DNA from: Golubevia sp. BC0850
Lineage: Eukaryota > Basidiomycota > Exobasidiomycetes > Golubeviales > Golubeviaceae
DNA: 64,000 bases
Direction: 5' to 3'
NCBI GenBank assembly: GCA_012976225.1
Contig: JAAVVG010000019.1
Coordinates: forward strand, 372,001 to 436,000
Position numbers and translations under genes: made by a program. Below the pieces are notes generated by a model. It saw only the letters and a program-made list of their open reading frames with translations, was not told the DNA's origin and did not search any database. Of the stretch, positions 45,611 to 57,184 are shown one piece after another (position 1 is the stretch's first letter; each line of letters opens with the position of its first letter).

Positions 45611-47396
45611 TCATGGCATCCATTTCTTTTTGATCTCTCCCACTCCCATCCCATCAGCCTCCAAGATCTTGAACACTTCCTCGATCTCCCCCTTTTCCTT
45701 CTCGTCCAAGAAGTCCACCGTCATTCCGAATCGATTGCATTCTGGTAGATATTTGAGGATCTCATTTGCTACTTCGATTGTCTTTCGACGATCGATTGAT
45801 TCAGTTACTTGAAGGGCTAGTTTGATTGAAAGAATTAAAGACGATAGCAAATCTGCTTCTAGAAGAGGACCCAAAGATTTAGATAAAACTGAAAAATCAA
45901 TGGTCTAATGGTGATGAAATGATGATAAGAAGACGACAGTCAGAAAAGATGCAACGCTGACTCCCTCTTTTCTATAGTGGTCGACAAAAAAAGCAACGCA
46001 GTGCCTCATTTAGACTTACAGCAAGAAAATCTATTTGTCTGCTTAAAATCTCTTCCGATTTTCCCTCTTCACTCTTTGGACTGACTTCTCTCCATTTCCT
46101 TTCAAATTCATAAGCACTAATCTTGGGCTTTTCAACTCTTGATTTTGAAGTCGGAAGGTTCGTCAGAGGGGCTGAACTCTTCTTTACGGGTTTCATAAAG
46201 AAGTCTTCAATAGCTTGAGTATCATTATCCATATTCCGACTTGCAGTCTCAGGAGCTTCAGAGGCCTTTGAACTCGTCGAGTGAAATCCATCGAGCGTCT
46301 TGCTAGAGTCTTTGGTTTCCTCTTTGTTCTCTTTGATGAAACCACTGGAAGAAGCACCCTTGTCCAATCTTCTAGTTGTGACCTCTCTTAAGAATCCTCC
46401 TTCTTCTCCTGGATAGCGAGAAGGAGGTTTAGAATCTTGAGCAACTTTGAGGGAAGCTCGTTGTTTCCCTTTCTTATTCTTTGAAGAAGAATCGGGGATG
46501 TCTTTTGATTTGTTAGGCACTGGATCTTCCATTCCGACTTTGGCTAAGAAAGCTCGAGCAGCTTCAACGCTGTTGGAGTCGGTATCGGGGGTTTCTGGCT
46601 TGAGGGATGAGGTTGAAGTAATAGAACCCTTGTCGAGATCGAGGGGCTTCTTCGGCTTCTCTTGCGGCTGTCAGCAGCGAGAAAAAATAAGTCGTTTTCC
46701 AAGAGTCAGCGAATGATGGCCTTTTAGACCACTTAGGCGGAGATGCTCAAGATTCAGCTCACCTTCTCCTGCTGTCTGTTTTTCATCGAGTCCATCTCTC
46801 TTTTGGCGTCGACGTTCTTTGGATCGATCTTCAAGATCAGCTGTAGATCTAGAAAGGGAGCAGAATCATCAGGTCGAATTGGGCGCATTCATTTGATTCT
46901 AAGGGCCAAAACTCGCCTTTCAAGGCATCTTCCAACTTCTCATTCGACGCTCTAGCTGTCGCTCTTCTGTAAAGAGCTTTGACGAAAGCAGTCTGATTTC
47001 TATGATCTATCAAGTTCAAAGCTGTGTCACAATCCTGTTCCGCATCGACAAACCTGAAAGCGGAAGAAATGGGAGAAGATCAGCCGAAAAATAATGACGA
47101 ATCGTATATCATCAGCTGGACGGTTTGATTGACCTCTTCAACTTGATCCAAGCCATAGCTCTGTTCAATGGGAAGGTTGAATTGGTTGGATCGGCCAGGA
47201 TTGCAGCAGAGTAGAAGCCAACAGCTTCAGCTAGAGAGTGTAAGAGAGATAGAAGAGAGACAGCTGTTAGACCTTCGAACGTAGCTCTCAACCCTATCGC
47301 TCTCCACTCACCCCAGTTTGCCTTTTTAAAAGCTTCATTGCCTTTTTCTTTCTCTTTATTCGCTCTTTCTAGGTTACTAGAAGAGAGAGAGCTCAT
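45611..47396 (-). CDS. RPAP3: RPAP3-like TPR co-chaperone (R2TP complex)
   Basis: Six exons (47312..47396, 47134..47230, 46917..47053, 46763..46848, 46020..46667, 45611..45904) encode 448 residues. The N-terminal TPR domain (about residues 5-130) reads ANKEKEKGNEAFKKANW, AVGFYSAAILADP, LNRAMAWIKLKR, VDAEQDCDTAL, KALYRRATAR and DLQLILKIDP, including Asn and Lys residues of the HSP90 C-terminal clamp. A disordered middle follows. The C-terminal domain (YEFERKWREVS ... VLSKSLGPLLEADLLSSLI ... LKYLPECNRFGMTVDFL) is the RPAP3_C domain, which in relatives contacts RUVBL1/2. The protein is expected to help assemble RNA polymerase II, snoRNPs and PIKKs. The third intron begins with GC (AAAG then GCGAGT), the only non-GT donor in an intact gene here. 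The start lies 107 bp from ERG4, transcribed divergently. Confidence 0.92.
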
Positions 47397-47503
47397 TTTG
47401 TAGTTTTGTACTTTAGGCTGATTTGGTTCCTTCGGAAAGTCCGAATCGCAAATCTTCTTGCCATATATCCTCATCTCCATCTTGAGCATCAAACTAATTG
47501 AGA
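47397..47503. promoter_or_regulatory. Short divergent promoter between RPAP3 and ERG4
   Basis: Only 107 bp separate the two start codons, so regulatory sequence is shared. No TATA box is obvious for either direction, apart from a weak ATATATCC string near 47464. Confidence 0.6.
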
Positions 47504-49704
47504 ATGAGTACGGCAGCTCAGCAAAATGCTGAATCGACTTCAAAGATCAGAAGTCGTACTTCGGAAATGAAGAAGTCGGCCAGCAGTAAAACATCTTCAT
47601 CTTCAAGCAATGGAGAATACGTTTCAAAGCATTCTTATGGAAAAGTAGACATGAACGATCCTCAAATCATTGGTGGGGGAAAGGAGAGAACTTTAATTCA
47701 TTACACTCCAGGTATTAATATCACCGAAAAGGGTATGGAACAGGATAAAAAGATGGACACTCATCATGAGTGAGTATCAGAAGGAGAGGGAGGAGGAGAG
47801 GGAAGGGTGGGTGGGTGGTGGCCTGATTGGAATTTGGGACAGGAAGAACCTTCTAATCTCTCTCATCTACTCTCTTAACCTACTTAATCAAGATACGAAT
47901 TCGGAGGTCCTATCGGTGTTACCGCTATGATGACTGGGTTCCCAGCTCTCATGTACTACCTTTGGATTTGTCTTTGGTTCTATGATGGTCAATTGGTCAT
48001 CCCAAAGAGCATCGATGACATTCTTCCTTTCTTGAACCGAATGGGAAACCATGTCTACCAGGTGAGTTGAATCAATCGCCTAGGAGAGGGGAGAGGTCAA
48101 GCACGCGGGAGAAAGATAAGGAGCAGTAAGAGCTTCATCTTCAACTGAGAGACAGCTCCGATTCAGAAGGAGATCTTGCTACCAACAAACAGGAGCTTCG
48201 ATAGGGTAGAAAGAACTGATGTCCGATCCCTTCATCCTCTCTCAGGATGCCTACCCCACTCTCACAGCTTGGAAAGGTTACGGAGGATTAATGGTTTTCC
48301 AAATGTTTCTAGCAGTCGTCATTCCAGGTTACATGCAAGAAGGTTTGCCAGTTCCATCTTTAAATTACAAGACTTTAATGTACAACTGTAATGCTCTAGG
48401 ATGTTTCTACGTCACTCTAGTCACCTCTGCAGTCTTACACGTCACTGGGATCTTCAGGTTAACCGAGATCATCGATCATTTTGGAGAATACATGACAGTA
48501 GCTATGATTTCAGGTTTCGCGGGAGCTGCTATCGCTTACGCAGCTGCAATGTCAACTGGTCCTGGAATTAGAATGTCTGGAAATTTCGTCTATGATTATT
48601 TCATGGGAGCTTGTCTTAATCCTAGAGTTGGACCTGTCGATATTAAGATGTGGGCTGAAGTCAGAATCCCATGGGTTTTGCTTTTCTTGATTAGTGTATC
48701 TGGTGCTTGTAAGCAATAGTGAGTAGAAGAGAAGAATCGAGCTTGAAGATGTCCTTCGATAATCACCCACTCACTCTCCAAAAATTCTTCTTCCCAATCT
48801 TCAGCGAGGTTTATGGATATGTCACTCCAAACATGGCTTTCATGGTTCTTGCTACTGGTCTTTACATCAATGCTTGTTGCAAGGGAGAAGAGTGTATTCC
48901 TCAGACTTGGGTCAGTATTGATTCTCTCCTCCCATCTTCAAAACTCGACCGCCCTCTTACCTTCTACTTCTCTCTTCTGTCATCCAAATCCCGCACCCGA
49001 GCCCCTTCTGAACCATCATCACTCTTCAATTTTGTCTTTCTCAGGACATGTTCAACGAGAAATTCGGATTCTTACTCTCTTTCTGGAACTTCGCTGGAGT
49101 TCCTTTCACCTACTGTTACTCGGTCGTCTACATGGCAGCTCATCCACCACACTACTACAAGTTCAGTACTCCAACCTACGTCTTCATGTTCTCACTTCTA
49201 CTCTTCGTTCACTGGGTATTCGATTCCTCAATGGCTCAGAAATCTCGTTTCAGAATGCAACTTCAAGGCACTTTGAAGGTTAGATGGACATTCCCTCAAT
49301 GGCCTTGGTCGACTCTAGAAGATCCAAAATACCTTCAAACCGAACACGGAAACGCTCTCTTAATCGATGGTTGGTGGCAATTCTTGAGAAAGCCAAACTA
49401 CACTGCTGATTTGGTTCAATCTTTCCTCTGGGGAGCTATTGCTGGTTTCTCCTCTCCAATCCCTTACTTCTACTTCTGTTTCTTCATTGCGGTGCTTATC
49501 CATCGTTGTGGAAGAGATTTCGATAGATGTGCTAGGAAGTATGGAAAGGATTGGGATAAGTGAGTAGAGCGGACTTCTCTGATCGAGAGTCCACTGATGA
49601 TTCCAATTCTCTTCAAATGCTGAGCATTCTCATTGCTTGTCTCCTCCTTTGCTATCAGATACTGTGAGATCGTACCATGGAGATTCATCCCTTTCGTCTA
49701 CTAG
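47504..49704 (+). CDS. ERG4: Delta(24(24(1)))-sterol reductase (sterol C-24(28) reductase)
   Basis: Six exons (47504..47769, 47893..48061, 48246..48718, 48805..48910, 49045..49559, 49659..49704) encode 524 residues. The enzyme uses NADPH to reduce the C-24(28) double bond in the last step of ergosterol synthesis, in the ER membrane. The N-terminus is Ser/Lys-rich and cytosolic. Family landmarks include [118 protein letters not shown] and CRRDFDR-like [16 protein letters not shown], with a terminal [15 protein letters not shown]. About eight or nine hydrophobic spans are visible. The donor after CKQ is read as TA then GTGAGT, which restores KQYE; other donors break the frame. It is a housekeeping gene and the polyene target pathway. 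Confidence 0.95.
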
Positions 49705-50046
49705 ATCTCTGGCATCGAAATCACTGCTTTATCGCCTTACCATAGAAGACACTTCAACATTATTCCTTCAAGTCTCTACAACCCGCAAAATTTCCCAGAT
49801 TTGAAGATCTACTACTACTTCCCACATCTCTATTCTTGTCGTGGCCTTTCTTATACCTTTCAAATTGGTATTTCCTCCATCAGCTTCTTATTCCTCTCCT
49901 GCTCTAACACCTTTGGTCTAGAGACCAACTCATTTGTACTGATAGAGTACGAAAGCAATCATCAATTCAAGATTTGCAGGTATCAACTGGATCTGGAAAT
50001 ACATCGTGTGAGTGAGAGGTCTGGCTGAAGATCTTTTGGGAAGGAC
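49705..50046. other. Convergent 3' flanks of ERG4 and the GH3 gene
   Basis: A 342-bp region between converging stop codons. No coding potential, repeat or structured RNA is evident. Confidence 0.4.
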
Positions 50047-51331
50047 TCAAGCTAGTCCCTTTCTGAGACTGACGATTCTGTCGACTGAAGCCTGGAATTC
50101 TTGAGCATCTAAACTACCAGCGTCCAGCTCCTTGGTGATCTTCTCCACGATCTTCACTCCCTGAGAAACATCCCTAGCAGCAGCTAAGATGATGTCCATT
50201 CCAGCATTAATGGCTAACATCGATCTGTTAGGATCGTCTCCGAAAGCCTTTAAACCTCCAGCCTCTATAGCGTCTGAAATGGTAACTCCCTTGAATCCCA
50301 GCTGTCCTCTCAGATAAGTCTGTAGCATCGTTTTACTCAAACCTGATGGGAACTTGCTGTCAATCGATGGATAAAGCGCCCACGAAGGCATTACTAGCTG
50401 GACACCAGAAGTAATGGCCTTGCGATAAGGAAGCATGTCGATGGAAGTTAATTGAGCTTTGGTCGAATTAATCTGAACCGGCAAGACGTCTGTGTTTTGA
50501 TCCTTCAGAGCTGATCCCAATCCTGGGAAGTGCTTGGCTGTTGCTGGAATCAACTCCTGATGAGAAGAAATGAAGGCCGATGAGGCATCGGCAACAACGC
50601 TGAGAAGAAAAGGGGGGAGTCAGAGAAATACTTCTCGCAATTGTTGAATCGCAATTGTTGAAGACAAGATCGCTGACTCACGAAGCGTTCATGCTATAGG
50701 ATCTTCCGTAATTGTCTAAGAAGTCTTTAGAATGACGATAGACCCCCAAAATTGGGGCTAGATTAAGGTTCATTCCGTTGTCTTTCAAGTTCTGAGCAGC
50801 TTCTTTGCCTGACTTTCCAGCCGCGGAAGCTGGATTTGCAGAAGCTCCATCGGTCTTTGCCGACTGTGAAGGGAGAAGTTTGGATCAGCTTAAGTCAAGT
50901 TTTAAACGCGAAGATCAAAGTAAAGCTCACGTTCACTGGGGCTCCAGGTAATCTTCTGATCTGTCCACCTTCTTGGTCAGTCATGAGAAGCAGAGGCTGT
51001 TTGGGGTTTGGTCCCTTGGAATTGGCTAAATTGAGTTGAGAAATAGAAGCAGCAAGATCAGCTCCTTCGATATTTTCTCCAAAGAATATGACCCCACTGG
51101 GAAGAGAAAGGAAGTGAAGTTCAGTTATCGACGCGAGAGAGCAGATACCACAAACACGCGAACTCACCTACAGTTCCCAGCAGTGATGGCTGAGAGTAGC
51201 TGGTGAGGAACCGTAGCTCCTGGGTAAGAGAAGATTACTCTTTGCCCGACTAGAAGAGAGTTCTTCGAAGCTTGAGCTTGAGAGAAGAGAAAGGACGAGA
51301 GGAGGAGAGTGGCGAGAGAAGTGAAACGCAT
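50047..51331 (-). CDS. Secreted glycoside hydrolase family 3 protein (beta-N-acetylglucosaminidase-like)
   Basis: Four exons (51168..51331, 50931..51096, 50682..50863, 50047..50599) encode 354 residues. A signal peptide (MRFTSLATLLLSSFLFSQA) suggests export. The barrel motifs follow the NagZ-like GH3 order: GNCSGVIFFGENI, LLLMTDQEGGQIRRLPGAP, MNLNLAPILGVYR, the KHFPGLGSA loop (Lys-His-Phe-Pro-Gly-x-Gly, which supplies the His general acid/base in NagZ relatives), LPYRKAITSGVQLVMPSW, and GFKGVTISDAIEAGGL with the presumed Asp nucleophile in ISDA. It is a single-domain enzyme, lacking the second alpha/beta domain of beta-glucosidase-type GH3. Likely substrates are N-acetylhexosaminides, for example chitin fragments, but phosphorylytic or other specificities occur in the clade. 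Confidence 0.9.
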
Positions 51332-51404
51332 GATGTGTTTGATTTGTCTTGTCTGGCTGGAAGTGGGAGAAGGCAGAAGCTATGAAGAAGAAGAAGAACT
51401 GCTC

Positions 51405-51411
51405 TTTTATA
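51405..51411 (-). promoter_or_regulatory. TATA box for the GH3 gene
   Basis: The minus strand reads TATAAAA about 75-80 bp upstream of the start codon at 51331. The leader that follows is rich in CTTC repeats. Confidence 0.6.
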
Positions 51412-51877
51412 GATGGATCTCGATCATCGAAGTTGCCCGACGTCACAATGTACAAATCCCAAAGCGAAGGCCAAATGAATGCGCCCACTACTAAGTGACG
51501 CCGATGTTAGATGACGCTCCATACCGAACGTGATTGCGAATCGGTAAACAGAGTTTCTTGATTGACAAGGTGGCGTAGAGCCACGGCCAACGAAGGGAGA
51601 TGGAGTCAGGTGGTGGAGGGAAGTAAGACTTCGCCTCCTCTGACGAGTTTGAGAGGATCGCTGAAGTAGCAGAATGTGAATTCGAGGAGGACAACGAACG
51701 TGTCTGAAATTTCTTAACATCCATCTAGGTTGCATCAATGCGACTCGTGGATCAAGCAAGGTCCGTGTTGTTCTCTCCTTCTTGACGCACCGCTCTTATC
51801 TTGTTGGCTGAGCAGCATGAAGTGACTCAAAACCACTTCCCCTCAACTCAAGGTTTCATACTAGTCATCTTCAGAGC
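51412..51877. other. Divergent intergenic region between GH3 and RAD17
   Basis: This holds the distal promoter of the GH3 gene and the promoter of RAD17. Antisense ORFs here are short and unrecognised. No repeat is seen. Confidence 0.4.
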
Positions 51878-54800
51878 ATGCCGTCTTCATCAAAGTCATC
51901 TTCATCATCGAAGGATAAAGAGAAGCCTAAGAAGAAGAGCAACAGCAGCAATTCGAATGGAACTGCTTCAAAGTCAAAGTCTAAAGCCACTTCTCCCTCC
52001 AAGCAGAAGCAGGCAACTCTTTCATTCGAACCAGCTAATGGTAGTAGTGGCAATGGCAATGGCGGAAGTAGGCAAGGAGGAAGATCTCTGTCCTCTTTAG
52101 GAAGCATGTTCTCATCCAGAGCCTCCCAGTCTCAATCCAAATCTCAAACAACTCCAACTCCCCCTCCTCCTTCAAGCTCAATGTCGAATAGAATCACTTC
52201 ATCTTCATCATCCTTAATAGCTCCAAGATCTGCTGGAGCGAGCTCCTCTTCATCCATCGCATCCTCATCCTACAACCTAACCTCTAGCCAAGAGAAGATG
52301 CCACCTCCACCGCCACCAATCCCTCTGTCCAAGCCCAATTCCAATCATTCTATCAGCATGAAAGTCCCGGAATCTCAAATTTGGTCAGAGAAGTACATTC
52401 CAAGCCTACGATCCGACCTAGCCATTCATCCAAGAAAGGTCTCTGACGTGGAGAAATGGCTGAAGGAATCCTTCGAAGCTCCTCTACCCGTTCGCAAGTA
52501 CAGGAGATTGTTGGTTTTGACCGGACCAGCTGGATCTGGTAAGACTAGTGTCATCAAAGCTTTGTCTGGGGTGGAAGAATTGGGATTTGAGATCCTTGAG
52601 TGGAATGAAGAGGCAATGATGGGAAGTGGCAAAGCTGGTTCTTTCGCTTCTGATTTCAAGAGTGAAGGTTCAGATGAAGTTGGGACCGAAAGTTGGAAGG
52701 GGAAAGAAAGGGACACAGGCGATTGGAGAGGAGCTGGTCCCTCATCTGGATCAATCATCTCAAGATTCGATGATTTCATCAACTCAGCTGCAAAGTACTC
52801 TCCTTTAAGTCTCTCTTCAACCTCTATTTCTACTCCTGCATCATCTTCAAACTCTCGTAGAGTCATTCTATTAGAAGATCTTCCTAATCTATCACATCCT
52901 TCAACCTATGCCAGCTTCCAATCGATCCTTCTTCAGTACCTTCAATCTTCAACTTCTACTACCAACGCCGATCTTCTTCCACCTCCAATCATTCTGATCA
53001 TCTCAACATCTCTACCTAAATTCGATGACGAAAGTTGGATCACGGAAGGTGCTGCTGGAGGTGGAGGGGGAGGAAATGGTGGAGCAGCAAACTGGATCGA
53101 AAGGAAGAAATCTACAAGAGATGTTAGGAACGTCTTGGATCAAAACATTAGAGATCATCCAACTTTTGCTGAGATCATGTTCAATTCTATAGCTGAAACT
53201 TATCTGAAGAAAGGGCTGAAGAGAGTTATGGACTCGGAGTTCAGCAAGAGTTCAACTAAAGGAAACAAGAAGAATCAGAATCTAGGATCTAAGGCTCAAG
53301 CTCCTCCTAAAGAAGCCATAGATGCTTTAGCCAAGGACTCTTCTGGAGATATTAGATCTGCGATTAATTGTCTACAGTTTCTGGTCGGAATGAAGTTGGA
53401 ATCGGATCAAGGATCAAAGTCTTCTTTAGTTGGTGGTGGTAAGAAGCGGTCCAGGAACGGAGACTTTAAGGCTGAAACTCAAGTCAAAGGGAAAGGAAAA
53501 GGAAAAGGGAAAGCTGCTGGCACAAATGAAGAATTGAAGAAACAGTATAGTGGATTGTTGAAGGTCATTTCTAGAAGAGAGAGCTCTCTGGCTCTGTTCC
53601 ATTTAGTTGGGAAAATCCTTTATAACAAGAGATATGGGGATACTGAAGAGTCCGATGATGAGGAACAAGAAGAAACAAGTGAAGAAGAAGATTCTTTAAG
53701 CGAATGGTCGGAGGAAGAAGAAACGAAGCATTCTCAAACTGAAAGTGAGACTGAGGATGAGGATGAAATGGAGGTCGACGATGAAGAAGATAATTTCTCT
53801 TGGTCTGATGATGATGAAGACGAACTACCAAAGGGAGGGAAATCTAAGAACTCCAAGTCAAAATCAAAAGCCAAACCTAAATCCAAACTCAAGTCTAAGA
53901 AGGAAGTCAAGAAGTCAACTATCAAGAACAAGACTTTTCCTAATGAAAAGAGTTCAAAATCTCCTTCCAAGATGACTTCAGAAGAGAAACGAAGATTAAG
54001 AAAAAGGAGAGAGAGAAAGGAGGATAGGAGGGATTTGCGGAAATGGAAAGCTTTGTCTACTGGTTCCGATTCGATGGGAAATTTTGATTGGAAAGGTTTA
54101 CCTGATCACTTGTCTGAGTTTCAAAGGAGGAAAAGTAGAGTCAATGTCAATGTGAGTATCTGAAATTCTCTTTCAGTGAAGCGACAGAAGAAGTTCCTGC
54201 CTTACCTTTGGCTGACCTCTCCGACTATCTCTCTCTCTTCAATCTCAGAACCTGTATCTCTCCTCCCCGGTAGATCACAGCATGCTTCAGCTATATCTTC
54301 ATCAGAATTTTGTTCCCTTCTTGACGGAAGTGGATCAAGGGGCTGAGATCTTAGAAGGTCTCAGCTTTGCTGATTCGCAGATTGGTGGCAAAACAGGTCA
54401 AGAAGTGAGTAGCAGCTTCGGCCTCTTGCGTTTGAAACGTTCCCTGACCTCTTTCCTCTGATCCCTTTTCTTTCTCGCCTCTCGTTCGTTTCTATCAGTA
54501 TCAACATCAAAACTTGATTTCTCAGTACAGCTTCCTTATAACAGTCCACCAGACTCTACTCTCACTTCCTTCGCCAGTCCCTCGCAGAGGTCGGAGACAA
54601 CAGTTCTACAAATCCTCTTTCTTTGACGCTTACAAAAGAGGTCGAGAGAGAATTGAGAAGCTAGAAGAGGTCAGAGGCAAACTTCAAGCAGGAGGCAATC
54701 TGGATGAGTTGGTTTATGCCCAGTCGAAGCTTGGAATCGGAAGCAGCAGTAGTGCTGGAAGTGGTGGACTTGGTGGGAAGTTCGGATCCATGGCGTCTTC

Positions 54801-55393
54801 TTCAAAGTCCAATTCTTCTCGAGGATTTGGAAGCGCGAGGGATCAACTGAACCAATTCGGAAGCAAACCTCTCTCTCAAAAGGAAATGGATAGGCTGGAA
54901 CTCATTGGGCTGAGTCTTGGGAATCGATTGAGCAATGAAGATTTAGCTTGTGATCTGCTACCGGCTTTGACTAAGATCAATGCGGCTAGGAAGAGCAATG
55001 GTGAAGGTGAGTACTTCTGCCAATGAGTGCTGTGTCCTCCTTAGAAAAAAGAAAGAGATCTGCTCTCATGCCGAACTTCCTCCCATTTTCTTTTTTCCCT
55101 CCCCGTTTTCAGCGCCCGTAATCTCCCTTCCAGCCTCCCTTTCAAATCTCGGAACAATGCCTAAGGATCTAGGCTTAACTCATGCAGAAGCTTTGGGTGA
55201 AAATGAAGTCGACATGGAGGTTGAAGACGAGAAAAGGGGCCTCGAGGAAGGTCGAGAGGACGAGAAAGCGATAGGAACAAAGGATGAAGAACTGAGAGAA
55301 TCAGGTTGGGAAAACGAGGTGAACCAAAAAGAGGAGGAAGAAGAAGAATTGTTGTACTTGTTGGAAGATGACGTCGAGGAGTGGGATGAGTGA
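51878..55393 (+). CDS. RAD17: Checkpoint clamp-loader subunit RAD17 (Rad24 in yeast)
   Basis: Four exons (51878..54151, 54249..54404, 54499..55006, 55113..55393) encode 1072 residues, longer than human RAD17 (about 680) because of low-complexity segments. The protein joins RFC2-5 to load the 9-1-1 clamp at damaged DNA in the nucleus. The AAA+ core opens with IWSEKYIPSLRSDLAIHPRKV, then Walker A GPAGSGKTSVIKAL (about residues 215-228) and Walker B VILLEDLPN (about 328-336). Sensor-like KDSSGDIRSAINCLQFLV and the collar-side LYLHQNFVPF follow. The N-terminal 150 residues are Ser/Lys-rich and contain KQATLSFEP, a PIP-box-like string. An acidic Glu/Asp block with LPKGGKSKNSKSKSK-type basic tail sits near residues 590-690. 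The C-terminal tail is Glu-rich, as in the acidic tail that binds RAD9 in other species. Confidence 0.92.
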
Positions 55394-55641
55394 ACCAAAA
55401 AGATACTAGAGAACCAATTCATTCAAACTTGTACTTTAGAACACTCATGAGGTATTTCATTCAAGAAGAAGGTCGAGAACAAATGACAACATCAATCACG
55501 CCAAATCGCTCTCCGAACAAGGGGAAGCGAACTCTGTTAGCTCGTCAGCTTGAGACCGCGTGTTCGCAGACCTACGGTGCCTTTCTCTTCTTCTTCTTCC
55601 CAACCATTTCTGATTTCATCCTTCCAACTTCAAGTTACTGT

Positions 55642-56784
55642 ATGAATGGAAAAGGTCTACCATCCGAGCTCTTACTTAAGATTTTTGGTGGTCTAAGGTC
55701 CAGATCCTTGGTGAGAGCCAGGGAAATCTCCAAGTCATGGCTCCAGACAATTAATCAAAGCTCCTCATTTTGGCGTGAAGTTGAGCTGGTGGGTGACTTA
55801 GAGGAGGAAGTAATCTTAACGACATTAGAGTTGTTTAACGAGAAAAGTAAAAGTACTTTGAGGGAGGTTCTAGTTGAGTGGAATTCAATAAATCTCGAAA
55901 CCTCGGACGCAAAGTTGATCGAATTATTAGAAAGGTCGAGCAGAACTCTAACCCACCTAACTATCCACGGTTCTGGGGGTGAGGGAGGGACTGCGGATTT
56001 AACAGACTTAACATGGAAGCTTTCTAAATTGGTAGACTTCAGACTTCAGACGGAGCGAAATAATCCTTCTACCTTTAGCGTGAAGCTTTTGGAAGACAAT
56101 CAACGGAATGAAGAACGCCAAGATTCTCCAGGACCAGTTTCAACGTTAAAATTGCTTTGGTTTCCAGGATCTGAAGAATTATTCGACTCTCGCCTTCATC
56201 TTTTGAACAACCTCAGCTCCCTCTCGGTGGAATGGACTTTAAGCTCTTCTGATTGGAGAAAGATCTTGGAACCTCCTTCGAACACATTAAAACATCTTAA
56301 AATGAGGTATGAAGCTGATAGAGAAAGTTTGTTAAATCCTCCAGCTCCCCTCAAATTCCCGCGCCTTCAAATCCTCGAGACTCATCCTGACATCATCTTC
56401 CCCTCTTGGCTTCAAATGCAATCGACTACTTTAATCTTTCACAACAATATGATGCCCTCTAGTCTACCATCCGGAATTTCCAAGCTTTGGTTAAGGGGAC
56501 TATCCAACGAACAAAGGCTATTCCAGAGATGTCCATTATTGACGGAGCTTAGACTCTTCAGCCTGGGGTCGCTATGCTGCGATCGGCTGATGATTTTGTT
56601 AAGGGAAAGAAACGAAAACTTAAAGTCTGGATTAGAGGTGGACGGAATCCAGATGGTCGCTGTCGCGAAAGTGTTTGTACGTGCCAGTGATTTCACCTCA
56701 AGAGACCTAGAAGAACTAGGACAGCTGGTCGAGGAAGTCGGAGATATTGAAGAGTTATCCAGGACCGTGGAAGTGACCATTTGA
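55642..56784 (+). CDS. F-box-like protein with degenerate leucine-rich repeats
   Basis: A single exon of 380 residues is predicted from the ATG at 55642. The N-terminus (GLPSELLLKIFGGLRSRSLVRAREISKSWLQTI) fits an F-box: LPxELLxxIF followed by a helix with Val/Ala and a late Trp. The rest shows irregular Leu-rich strands (STLKLLWFPGS, NTLKHLKMRYE, FPRLQILETHP, LTELRLFSLGS), as in fungal F-box/LRR proteins that present substrates to SCF ubiquitin ligase. The frame stays open upstream to 55390, just after RAD17, but that part lacks conserved features and is treated as leader. The partner gene at 57185 has similar architecture on the opposite strand, though direct sequence similarity is not evident by eye. 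The substrate is unknown. Confidence 0.72.
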   Translation: MNGKGLPSELLLKIFGGLRSRSLVRAREISKSWLQTINQSSSFWREVELVGDLEEEVILTTLELFNEKSKSTLREVLVEWNSINLETSDAKLIELLERSSRTLTHLTIHGSGGEGGTADLTDLTWKLSKLVDFRLQTERNNPSTFSVKLLEDNQRNEERQDSPGPVSTLKLLWFPGSEELFDSRLHLLNNLSSLSVEWTLSSSDWRKILEPPSNTLKHLKMRYEADRESLLNPPAPLKFPRLQILETHPDIIFPSWLQMQSTTLIFHNNMMPSSLPSGISKLWLRGLSNEQRLFQRCPLLTELRLFSLGSLCCDRLMILLRERNENLKSGLEVDGIQMVAVAKVFVRASDFTSRDLEELGQLVEEVGDIEELSRTVEVTI

Positions 56785-57184
56785 TCATTGAAAGACCGTC
56801 GATAGGTGAGCTGTACTTCTCTGATCTGCGGCGCTACCAGTGAGAAGTCACTTGCCAACTCAAGCTCTTACACTTCACACCTTCAAATTTTATGAAACTC
56901 GAGCATAGAGACAAACTCAAACCAGGACACCTCAACGAACCAAGGTGAAACATGAAATCTGATCTCTCAAACTTCTCAAGTGTCTCGCTTGACTTTGTGG
57001 GATCAACCATCCTCTCATTCACTTCTTAGACACAAATCTTTCTTGTGTACACATCTAACAGATCAATTCAATGATTCGAGAAAGTTTTCATGATAGAGAA
57101 CTGAATTGAAGCCATGTAATTGAAGCAGAGAGAAATAGAAGACGGAGCGAGCGTTCTTTACCGATAAACCAAGTTTTGGGTGCA
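56785..57184. other. Convergent 3' flanks of two F-box-like genes
   Basis: A 400-bp region between converging stop codons. No ORF with recognisable content or repeat is seen. Confidence 0.4.
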
